Source: an uncultured Bacilli bacterium (GTDB lineage Bacteria > Bacillota_I > Bacilli_A > RFN20 > CAG-449). From it: a DNA stretch of 53,435 nucleotides. Under the pieces are notes generated by a model. It did no database searches and was not told where the DNA came from. It saw nothing but the letters and a program-made list of their open reading frames with translations. The position numbers and the translations under genes are program-made. Location: positions 1-53,435 of the forward strand of contig CANQAG010000008.1 of the NCBI GenBank assembly GCA_947588815.1. Direction: 5' to 3'. Every line of letters begins with the position of its first letter. The first letter of the stretch is position 1. Of the stretch, positions 46,377 to 53,279 are shown piece by piece.

Positions 46377-46404
46377 TTGAAACGCACTCTAAAAATGATA
46401 TAAT
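46377..46404 (+). promoter_or_regulatory. SigA promoter of the hisS-aspS T-box transcript
   Basis: TTGAAA (46377-46382) and TATAAT (46399-46404) are 16 bases apart. The transcript would start near 46411 and includes the T-box leader. The bases between the rluD-type stop and this promoter show nothing else. Confidence 0.85.
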
Positions 46405-46410
46405 AAGACT

Positions 46411-46620
46411 ATCCGAGGAAGCAGAGGTTTGCTTAGATGGGTCTAGAGAGGGATCGTGTCGGTGGAAGATCTTCCCAAATAAGTACAATTGACACTGTGG
46501 AGGATGATACCTGAACTACAGTAGGGATCCGTCGATCGCGTTAAGATCGGTTAAGAGGGCATCGAAAGATGAACTAAGGTGGTACCACGCTTCAAGCGTC
46601 CTTAGCGGTACTTTTTTATT
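46411..46620 (+). promoter_or_regulatory. T-box riboswitch leader of hisS-aspS
   Basis: Stem I parts are visible: AGAGAGGGA, a GGTGGAAG distal loop and a specifier region ending TTGACACTGTGG at 46489-46500. GAC (46491-46493) would read as Asp and overlaps CAC (46493-46495), His. The T-box sequence AAGGTGGTACCACGC is at 46576-46590; the last stem can switch to a terminator ending in the T-run at 46612. The variable T after TGG would pair with A or wobble with G, which suits tRNA-Asp (G73) better than tRNA-His (C73). Uncharged tRNA should raise expression of both synthetases. This leader occupies most of the 380-base gene-free stretch. Confidence 0.95.
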
Positions 46621-46636
46621 TTTAAAGGAGGAATTT

Positions 46637-47926
46637 ATGCCGACATATCAATTACAACGTGGCACATACGATGCTTATGATGATGACGCATTAAATCTTG
46701 ATAAATTGCAAGAAATCTTAAAAGCAACGGTGTCTTTATACGGATTTAATCCGATTATTACGCCGATTTACGAACAAACGGAATTGTTTACCCGTTCGGT
46801 TGGCGAAAGTTCAGACATCGTCAATAAAGAGATGTTTTCGTTTGTCGATAAAGGCGGGCGCAACATTTCCTTAAGACCGGAACTTACGGCGGGAGTGATG
46901 CGCGCCATCGTCACCAATAAATTGTACGCTACGCGCGATTTGCCGCTTAAATATTACTATTGCGGACCGGCATTCCGTTACGAAAGACCGCAACAGGGAA
47001 GATATCGTCAATTTACCCAATTCGGGGTTGAAAGAGTCGGAGTGAATTCGCCCCTTGACGATGCAGAAACGATTATCATGGGCTACAGTTCCTTGTTGAT
47101 GATCGGTTTTCCGCGGGTCACGTTAAAAATCAACACTTTAGGTGATGAAAAAACACGCGATAACTATCGCGCAGCTTTAAAGGAATATTTCGCACCTCAC
47201 ATCGCTTCGATGTGTGAGGATTGCAAAAGACGATTTGAAACCAATCCACTACGAATTCTTGATTGCAAGGATCCTCAAGATCGAGAAATAATCGCTAAAG
47301 CGCCATCTATGAGCGAATATCTTAGCGATGAAGAAAAGGCCTATTTTAAGGTCATTACCGACGCTTTAGAACGCTTTGACATTCCTTATGAACTCGATAC
47401 CACATTAGTTCGTGGCCTTGATTATTATTCACATGTGGTCTTTGAATATCACTATACAAGTGATGATGGCACGAATCTCGGGGCTATCGGCGCCGGTGGT
47501 CATTACGATAATCTTGTTAGTGAAGTAGGCGGTCCGATGCTTTCTTCCGTAGGCTTTGCTTTAGGACTTGAAAGACTCAATTCACTTTTAAAAGAGATCA
47601 AGCAAGAAGAGTATGAAAAACCTTTCCTCGATTGTTTTTTAATTTATCAAGGAGAAGAATGTCAAACCGTCGCTTTCGATCTAGCGATGATGCTTCGTTT
47701 TAATGGCTTTAAATGCGATTTGTTGTATCAAAATAAGAACTATGGTGCGCAATTGAAAGTCGCTACTCGCAAGATGGCTAGTTTTGCGATTTTTGTGGGC
47801 GAAGACGAAGTTAAAAATCATCGTTTCAATATTAAAAATCTTGAAACTCAAGAGCAAGAAGCGGTGGCGTATGATGATTTAGTTGCGTATTTAGATGAAC
47901 ATTTGGAGGTGCATCATCATGATTAG
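46637..47926 (+). CDS. hisS: Histidyl-tRNA synthetase
   Basis: Charges tRNA-His. The 429-residue class II enzyme has RPELTAGVMRAIV (motif 2 region), FRYERPQQGRYRQFTQFGVE, LVRGLDYYSHVVFEY (histidine A motif), and a C-terminal anticodon-binding domain. GAGGHYDNL replaces the usual GGGRYDGL (histidine B). AAAGGAGG lies ahead of the ATG. It is controlled by the upstream T-box and followed by aspS with an eight-base overlap. Confidence 0.97.
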   Translation: MPTYQLQRGTYDAYDDDALNLDKLQEILKATVSLYGFNPIITPIYEQTELFTRSVGESSDIVNKEMFSFVDKGGRNISLRPELTAGVMRAIVTNKLYATRDLPLKYYYCGPAFRYERPQQGRYRQFTQFGVERVGVNSPLDDAETIIMGYSSLLMIGFPRVTLKINTLGDEKTRDNYRAALKEYFAPHIASMCEDCKRRFETNPLRILDCKDPQDREIIAKAPSMSEYLSDEEKAYFKVITDALERFDIPYELDTTLVRGLDYYSHVVFEYHYTSDDGTNLGAIGAGGHYDNLVSEVGGPMLSSVGFALGLERLNSLLKEIKQEEYEKPFLDCFLIYQGEECQTVAFDLAMMLRFNGFKCDLLYQNKNYGAQLKVATRKMASFAIFVGEDEVKNHRFNIKNLETQEQEAVAYDDLVAYLDEHLEVHHHD

Positions 47927-49658
47927 AACACATAATAACGGCGAATTACGCCTTAAAAACGTCGGTGAACGGGTGACTTTAATCGGTTGGGTTGCCAAAA
48001 AGAGAAATCTCGGCTCACTGGTTTTTATCGATCTTCGTGATCGTTACGGCTATACCCAAGTTATCGCCAAGGAAGAGGATTTTGAAAATTTAAATCAGAT
48101 TAAAAACGAATATCTCCTTCAAGTGACGGGTCTTGTGCAAAAGAAAGACACGCCGAATCCTAAATTGGCGACCGGTGAAATCGAAGTGGCCGCGGAAAAA
48201 ATCGAAATTGTCAATACGAGCGAGCAACCACCTTTTATCATCGCCGATGAAACCGATGCTTTGGAAGATACGCGGTTAAAATATCGTTATTTGGATTTAA
48301 GACGTCCAAAAATGCAAAAATTCTTGATGAAACGGGCCGCGATCTGCCGTTCGGTAAGAAAATATCTCGATAACCTCGATTTTATCGAAGTGGAAACTCC
48401 GGTTTTGACGCTTTCAACGCCAGAAGGAGCGCGCGATTATTTAGTTCCGTCGCGAGTTAAAAAAGGTTCTTTTTACGCTTTGCCGCAATCGCCGCAGCTT
48501 TTCAAACAACTATTGATGGTCGGTGGTATGGAACGCTATTACCAAATCGCTCGTTGCTTCCGCGATGAGGATTTAAGAGCGGATCGACAACCCGATTTTA
48601 CGCAAATCGATATCGAAACTTCGTTTTTGGATCAAGATCAGATTTTTGAAATCCTTGAAGGACTCGTCAAGCAGATGTTTGAGGATGTAAACGGGGTAAA
48701 GATTGAAACACCATTTAAAAGATTGCCGTACGTTGAAGCTATCGATCGTTATGGTTCGGATAAACCCGACACTCGTTTCGGCTTTGAACTTCAAGATTTA
48801 AAAAAATACGTCGCTCAAATCGATGTCGCGGCGTTAAAACAAGCCGCAGCTTTTAAAGCCATCGTCGTTAATGGTATCGCTAATTCGATGAGTCGCAAAA
48901 ATCTTGACGGACTCAATGAAATCTCGAGTAAATTCGGGATCAAGTCATTAATCGCCTTAAAATATCTAAATGGAACTTTAGAAGGATCGTTTACCAAATT
49001 TTTCTCTGAATCGCTTAAAGAACAATTAGTCAACGATTTAAAACTTCAAGAGAATGATTTGATTTTGATGGCTTTTGGACCATATGAAGCGGTGACTTCA
49101 AGTTTAGGCGCGGTTCGTTCTCATTTTGGAAAAACTTTAGGTTTAATAAAAGAAGGAACTTACGATTTGCTTTGGATCGTCGATTTCCCGTTATTCCATT
49201 ATGATGAACAAACACAAAGCTACACTTCAGAACACCATCCGTTTACCCGTCCTCGTGACAAAGATTTAAAGTATTTGGATAGCGATCCGACTAAAGTGTA
49301 TGGTTATTGTTTTGATTTAGTGTTAAATGGTTATGAAACCTTATCCGGTTCATTACGTATCTACGATCAAAAAGTACAACGTAAGATCTTTGAAATTTTA
49401 GGTCTCAGTGAAGCGGACATCAATCGTAAATTCGGTTGGTTTATCGGGGCTTTGAAATATGGAACTCCACCTCATGGTGGGGCGGCTTTCGGCCTTGACC
49501 GTTTGACGATGATCTTATCGGGCACTGAAAACATCCGCGATGTGATCGCTTTCCCCAAAAATTTATCGGCTACCTGTCCGATGACACAAGCGCCGATGCC
49601 GGTTGATGAAGCACAACTTGACGATTTAGGCATCGCCGTTAAAAAAAGCGAGGAATAA
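47919..49658 (+). CDS. aspS: Aspartyl-tRNA synthetase
   Basis: Charges tRNA-Asp. The 579-residue protein has the N-terminal OB-fold (GWVAKKRNLGSLVFIDLRDRYGYTQ), class II motifs (FIEVETPVL, QSPQLFKQLLMVGGMERYYQIARCFRDEDLRADRQPDFTQ), a bacterial insertion domain and GLDRL motif 3. ATG 47919 has TGGAGGTG just before it and overlaps the hisS end. Bacterial type; whether it also charges tRNA-Asn cannot be read reliably here. Confidence 0.98.
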   Translation: MIRTHNNGELRLKNVGERVTLIGWVAKKRNLGSLVFIDLRDRYGYTQVIAKEEDFENLNQIKNEYLLQVTGLVQKKDTPNPKLATGEIEVAAEKIEIVNTSEQPPFIIADETDALEDTRLKYRYLDLRRPKMQKFLMKRAAICRSVRKYLDNLDFIEVETPVLTLSTPEGARDYLVPSRVKKGSFYALPQSPQLFKQLLMVGGMERYYQIARCFRDEDLRADRQPDFTQIDIETSFLDQDQIFEILEGLVKQMFEDVNGVKIETPFKRLPYVEAIDRYGSDKPDTRFGFELQDLKKYVAQIDVAALKQAAAFKAIVVNGIANSMSRKNLDGLNEISSKFGIKSLIALKYLNGTLEGSFTKFFSESLKEQLVNDLKLQENDLILMAFGPYEAVTSSLGAVRSHFGKTLGLIKEGTYDLLWIVDFPLFHYDEQTQSYTSEHHPFTRPRDKDLKYLDSDPTKVYGYCFDLVLNGYETLSGSLRIYDQKVQRKIFEILGLSEADINRKFGWFIGALKYGTPPHGGAAFGLDRLTMILSGTENIRDVIAFPKNLSATCPMTQAPMPVDEAQLDDLGIAVKKSEE

Positions 49659-49660
49659 CG

Positions 49661-51007
49661 ATGAAATTTTCTTCCTTCAATCTTAAGAAAGAATTGTTGC
49701 AAGTTTTAAATGAAAAGGGATATGTTGAAGCGACTCCGGTTCAAGAAAAAGTGATTCCCAAAGCTCTTAAAGGGCGTTCACTGCTGGTTAAAAGCGAAAC
49801 CGGTTCAGGCAAAACTCACGCTTTTTTGATTCCGCTTCTTAACAATCTCGACTATGAAGAGAATAAAACGCAAGTCATCATCGTTTCACCGACCGCTGAA
49901 TTGGCACTTCAAACGGCGCGTTTTGCTCGTCAGTTGACTGACTGCTTTAAAGAAGGAGTCGTAAAGCTTCTCGATCCTAGCATTTCTTCTAAAATCGAAG
50001 GAGAAAGCCTCAATCATCAAAATGCGACGCAACCTTTGATAATTGTGGGCACTCCCGGTAGAATCATCGAAGTATTGATTAAAAACCGCAATTTCGATCG
50101 GAGCCGCGTTAAAACTTTAGTTCTCGATGAAGCGGATATGTTGCTCGATACTAATTATTTGGAAGATGTGAGTTCGATTAACGACTTTTTTAAAGCCAAA
50201 CAACGCTTGGTCTTCACGGCGACAATGAAAGAACACCTCTTGAAACAGACTCAAAAGTACATTCAAGTCGATGAAGTGATCGATGTCGATGGTAATCATA
50301 AAACCAATCACAAGGTTCGTCACCATCTGCTTGACATCAAACATCGAGAACCGCTTGAAGCGTTGATGCTTTTTTTGAAAGTCGCTAAGCCGTATTTTAC
50401 TCTAGTCTTTTCTTCGAAAAAGGAACAAGTGAAAAAAATTTACGAAGGGCTTAACAAAAATGGTATCGAATGCGGCATTTTAAACGGCGATCTAGATTCA
50501 AGAGAACGCAAGACGATGCTTAAAAGAGCAAATTTGAATGAATTCAATCTCATCGTGTGTTCTGATGTCGCTTCGCGCGGCCTTGATTTAAAAGATGTCA
50601 CGTGCATCGTTTCGCTCGATTTACCATCGGACTTAGATTATTACTATCATCGAGCCGGACGAAGCGGAAGATATGATCGCGATGGCGATAGCTACATCTT
50701 TTACGATGATGACAACAAATATAAATTGGAGAACCTTAAGAAGACAAAACTGACGTTTGATGAGTTAGTGCTTCGCGAAGAAGGAATTAAACCGCAACGA
50801 AAAAAAGGGCAAGCACGTCGTCAAGTCAATGAGGTTTTAGAAGCAAAAATCAAGCGTGAAGTGAGCAAAGTTCGATCCTATAAAGTCAAACCCAACTACA
50901 AAAAGAAAGTCAAATTAGCGGTTATGAAAGCTAAACGCGATCATAAAAAGCAGATTATTCGCGATAATATCATCGCCGCGAAAAAGGCTAAACGCGTTAA
51001 GAAGTGA
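49661..51007 (+). CDS. DEAD-box RNA helicase, CshB-like
   Basis: An ATP-dependent RNA unwinding enzyme for ribosome assembly or cold growth. The 448-residue protein has a Q-motif (YVEATPVQ), Walker A SETGSGKT (45-52), PTAELALQ, GTPGRI, DEAD at 156-159, TAT (motif III), ASRGLDL and HRAGRSGR. The C-terminal 70 residues are strongly basic with coil-like Lys/Arg runs, which fits RNA binding. In Bacillus cshB follows yqfQ; here apt to aspS intervenes. The end overlaps the convergent YqfT-like gene by 11 bases. Confidence 0.93.
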   Translation: MKFSSFNLKKELLQVLNEKGYVEATPVQEKVIPKALKGRSLLVKSETGSGKTHAFLIPLLNNLDYEENKTQVIIVSPTAELALQTARFARQLTDCFKEGVVKLLDPSISSKIEGESLNHQNATQPLIIVGTPGRIIEVLIKNRNFDRSRVKTLVLDEADMLLDTNYLEDVSSINDFFKAKQRLVFTATMKEHLLKQTQKYIQVDEVIDVDGNHKTNHKVRHHLLDIKHREPLEALMLFLKVAKPYFTLVFSSKKEQVKKIYEGLNKNGIECGILNGDLDSRERKTMLKRANLNEFNLIVCSDVASRGLDLKDVTCIVSLDLPSDLDYYYHRAGRSGRYDRDGDSYIFYDDDNKYKLENLKKTKLTFDELVLREEGIKPQRKKGQARRQVNEVLEAKIKREVSKVRSYKVKPNYKKKVKLAVMKAKRDHKKQIIRDNIIAAKKAKRVKK

Positions 51008-51245
51008 GATCTTCGATGATCGTTTCGACTTTTCTTAAGGTTTCAGGGGCGACTAAAGGTCGCGCCAATTCGATTAAACTATCTTTATTTTCTAGTGTCA
51101 GTTCATAGCGATGTTGTTTTAAAAAGGGCAAGATAACTTTCGCTTCTTCAAGCGTAAACTCATAGCCGTATCGATGAGCAAGTTCGATTCCTTGCTCCAA
51201 AGTCAAAGAGTTAATATACATCGCCACCAAGGCTTTTGAAATCAT
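50997..51245 (-). CDS. DUF2624/YqfT-like small protein
   Basis: An 82-residue mostly helical protein with MYINSLTLEQGIELAHRYG, EEAKVILPFL and ARPLVAPETLRKVE, which resembles the DUF2624 family (YqfT), known near cshB and ispG in Bacillus; function unknown. A longer frame would start at 51296 within ispG, but its extra N-terminus runs through the terminator hairpin and does not match the family, so ATG 51245 is chosen. GGTGAT for its ribosome site lies seven bases before it, inside the hairpin's second arm. Confidence 0.65.
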   Translation of the reverse strand: MISKALVAMYINSLTLEQGIELAHRYGYEFTLEEAKVILPFLKQHRYELTLENKDSLIELARPLVAPETLRKVETIIEDLTS

Positions 51246-51247
51246 AT

Positions 51248-51283
51248 AAAAAATCACCCAAAGTATTATATGGGTGATTTTTT
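51248..51283 (-). terminator. ispG terminator hairpin that includes the next gene's ribosome site
   Basis: AAATCACCCA (51251-51260) pairs with TGGGTGATTT (51271-51280), loop of ten bases, flanked by A/T runs on both sides so it can work in both directions. It starts four bases after the ispG stop. On the minus strand its second arm carries GGGTGAT, correctly spaced for the ATG at 51245. Confidence 0.85.
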
Positions 51284-51286
51284 TAC

Positions 51287-52342
51287 TTATTGACACTTAT
51301 TGATTTCATCGAGTAGGACATTTAACGCTTCATCGGCTTTGATTTTTCTAACGATTTGACCTTTTTTAAAGAGAACGAATTCATTTTTACCACCAGCTAA
51401 GCCAAGATCGGCTTGATGGGCTTCGCCGGGTCCATTTACAATGCAACCCATAATGGCGACGGTGATCGGTTTATTGATCTTTTCAAGTTCTTCAGTGACC
51501 CGATCGACTAGCGGTTTTAAATCGACCGCAGTTCTTCCGCAAGTGGGACAAGAGATAAGACGCGGAAAATTGGTAAAGAGGTTTAAATCGGTCAAAAGCC
51601 GTTTGCAGGCGATTATTTCTTCTTCCGGTTCTTCAGTCAAAGAGATTCGAATCGTATTCCCGATACCTTCTAACAATAAGGGGCTGAGTCCGGCAGCCGA
51701 ACGCAACAAACCGGTCTTACTGTTGCCGGCTTCTGTAATTCCTAAATGAAGAGGGTAAGGGAATAGTTTACTAGCTTCTCTATAAGCTTCAATCGTCGTC
51801 AAAACCGAACTGGCTTTTAAGGATATGACGATATCGAAAAATTCCTGTTCTTCAAAGAATTTTACGTATTTTTCACAAAGGGACACCAAAGCGTGAGCCG
51901 TCACTTTATCATCGTTTAAAAGCAAAGTTTCGCGATCCAAAGATCCTGAATTGACTCCGATACGAATCGGCACATGATGTTTTTTGGCACATTCAATCAC
52001 TAACTTGGTTTTTTCAAAGCCGCCGATATTGCCGGGATTGATTCGAATTTTGTCGATGCCGTTTTCAATCGCTTTGATGGCAAGACGATAGTCAAAGTGA
52101 ATGTCACCGACAAGGGGAATTTTGATCTGTTTCACGATTTCTTTAATCGCTAAAGCATCTTCTTCATCCATGATTGAAACTCGCATCAAATCCGCGCCTA
52201 AATCGGCGAGACGATTGATTTGTGCGACCACTTCGGCAACTTTTGAAGTCTTGATATTGCACATCGATTGAATTAAAACTTGGTTAGAACCACCCATAAC
52301 GATATTTCTTAAATGGATCGCGCGCGTTTGTTCTCTTATCAT
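51287..52342 (-). CDS. ispG: 4-hydroxy-3-methylbut-2-en-1-yl diphosphate synthase IspG
   Basis: The iron-sulfur enzyme before IspH in the MEP pathway. The 351-residue protein has the TIM-barrel with VGDIHFDYRLA, RINPGN, a SCPTCGRTAVDL and GCIVNGPGE cluster site, all typical of the short bacterial form. CGGTGAT precedes ATG 52342, and an extended -10 (TGTTATAAT on the minus strand, near 52361-52369) may be its promoter. The 156 bases to the next gene hold an inverted repeat of GGTGAATTT and its complement at about 52396 and 52445. Confidence 0.97.
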   Translation of the reverse strand: MIREQTRAIHLRNIVMGGSNQVLIQSMCNIKTSKVAEVVAQINRLADLGADLMRVSIMDEEDALAIKEIVKQIKIPLVGDIHFDYRLAIKAIENGIDKIRINPGNIGGFEKTKLVIECAKKHHVPIRIGVNSGSLDRETLLLNDDKVTAHALVSLCEKYVKFFEEQEFFDIVISLKASSVLTTIEAYREASKLFPYPLHLGITEAGNSKTGLLRSAAGLSPLLLEGIGNTIRISLTEEPEEEIIACKRLLTDLNLFTNFPRLISCPTCGRTAVDLKPLVDRVTEELEKINKPITVAIMGCIVNGPGEAHQADLGLAGGKNEFVLFKKGQIVRKIKADEALNVLLDEINKCQ

Positions 52343-52498
52343 AGTTTATCACCGTCTTTGATTATAACATAGTTTTGAAAATGCGCCATCAACAAGGTGA
52401 ATTTATCGAAAATCGTGAAATAAAATACTAAACTTTCAGCAAAATTCACCTATTGAAAAGAAAGGAGACTGAGAAATATTAAGTTTTAAGATAAGGTT

Positions 52499-52864
52499 AT
52501 GAGCAAGAAGAAAAATCGTAAACGCTTAACGGGTTGGGCGAGAACAAAAGAATATCCTCATAAAAAACATCCTGCTACATATCATCGCAAAGGCAGTAAT
52601 GAAATCGAATATATTACTTTTACGCATTCTAAAGAAGTTGATTTTGGTAAAAAAGGAAAGGTTCGTACTATTCCGTTGTTAGATAATATCAGTCCTTTAG
52701 AGCGAGAAAAAAATAAAAAGTATGGCAAAAATCGTTCTTATGCCTATCCTAGAGTGTTTATCGGAAAACGTTCGGCTTTAGGAAAAGAAACTGATGAGTT
52801 TAATCCAGTAGATTCCGATAAAGAATATATCAAAAAGATGTTTGAAGTTTTTCCTCGTGAGTAA
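52499..52864 (+). CDS. Small basic protein of unknown function
   Basis: A 121-residue very basic protein. I see no known domain. It starts with MSKKKNRKRLTGWARTKEYP and ends KKMFEVFPRE; conserved-looking middle parts are IEYITFTHSKEVDFGKKGKV, NRSYAYPRVFIGKRSALGK. Small proteins of this pattern are, from my memory, seen in Firmicutes accessory regions, but without a known role. No membrane span or signal peptide. Ribosome site is weak: AAGG lies only two bases before the ATG; GGAG at 52465 is too far. It ends 60 bases before the convergent small RNA unit. Confidence 0.6.
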   Translation: MSKKKNRKRLTGWARTKEYPHKKHPATYHRKGSNEIEYITFTHSKEVDFGKKGKVRTIPLLDNISPLEREKNKKYGKNRSYAYPRVFIGKRSALGKETDEFNPVDSDKEYIKKMFEVFPRE

Positions 52865-52923
52865 GTCCCACTTACGGGTGGTAAAGGAAAATATCGAAAG
52901 AAAAAGTCTAAAAAATAAATAAC

Positions 52924-53017
52924 AAAAAAAGAAAGTGCCACGAGCAATTAAGCCTCTTTCCGTGGGGGCTACAAGGACGAAAGCGGTAAACCGCTAACAC
53001 CGAGCCAAACACTTTCT
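52924..53017 (-). ncRNA. Structured small RNA, copy 1, unknown class
   Basis: On the minus strand a transcript from about 53017 would begin AGAAAGTG and end CACTTTCT followed by seven U: the closing stem is also the terminator. Inside are GGCU paired with AGCC around a hairpin of AGCGG/CCGCT, and a second hairpin closed by CCACG/CGTGG. The promoter is at 53024-53053. No open frame. I do not match it with confidence to any known RNA class. Confidence 0.75.
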
Positions 53018-53023
53018 GCACTT

Positions 53024-53053
53024 ATTGTATACGAGATTTCGAATATAAGTCAA
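53024..53053 (-). promoter_or_regulatory. Promoter of small RNA copy 1
   Basis: On the minus strand TTGACT (53053-53048) and TACAAT (53029-53024), with 18 bases between, or TATACA at 16 bases. The start point predicted seven bases later falls exactly on the first base of the RNA's closing stem. Confidence 0.75.
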
Positions 53054-53114
53054 TAAATATATTCACACATAAAGGAAAACAAAGGAGCTGATAACACTCT
53101 AAAAAATAAATAAC

Positions 53115-53212
53115 AAAAAAAGAAAGTGCCCGCAAATCGTATTAACGATTCCATTGTACGGGGCTACAAGGACTAAAGCGATAAAACGCTAACACCGAGC
53201 CAAACACTTTCT
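53115..53212 (-). ncRNA. Structured small RNA, copy 2, unknown class
   Basis: Same plan as copy 1: AGAAAGTG/CACTTTCT closing stem and U-run, GGCU/AGCC, but the inner hairpin is AGCG/CGCT with a six-base loop. The second hairpin is different: CCCG/CGGG enclosing AATCG/CGATT. Core segments such as TTTGGCTCGGTGTTAGCG and GTCCTTGTAGCCCC are conserved. Own promoter at 53219-53248. Confidence 0.75.
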
Positions 53213-53218
53213 ATACTT

Positions 53219-53248
53219 ATTGTATAGGAGATTTCGAATATAAGTCAA
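53219..53248 (-). promoter_or_regulatory. Promoter of small RNA copy 2
   Basis: Minus strand TTGACT (53248-53243) and TACAAT (53224-53219), 18 apart, with the same surrounding bases as copy 1, including the TATATTCGAAATCTC spacer start. Confidence 0.75.
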
Positions 53249-53279
53249 TAAATTTGTTAATGCATAAAGGAAACAAATC

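Larger units (their letters stand above)
52908..53279. repeat. Tandem direct repeat of about 191 bases carrying small RNA genes
   Basis: Copy 1 starts at 52908 and copy 2 at 53099 with the identical CTAAAAAATAAATAAC. The copies match across the RNA core and the promoter, and differ mainly in one hairpin and the distal ends (copy 2 ends near 53279). The offset of all shared landmarks is 191-195 bases. These explain most of the 570 gene-free bases at the right edge. Confidence 0.9.

Noticed and set aside
47911-47920. Poly-His tag or vector contamination at the end of hisS
   Set aside because: The HHH-D end comes from CATCATCATGATTAG, which also forms the aspS start; it is a natural overlap.
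52930-53017. Known self-cleaving ribozyme or riboswitch
   Set aside because: I compared the RNA by eye with hammerhead, twister, pistol and several riboswitch cores; a CCGCTAACAC stretch looks faintly like twister on the plus strand, but the other conserved parts and strand do not fit, and the terminator and promoter point to the minus strand.
52908-53279. CRISPR array
   Set aside because: Only two copies, the unit is far longer than a CRISPR repeat, each unit has its own promoter and terminator, and no cas genes are visible.
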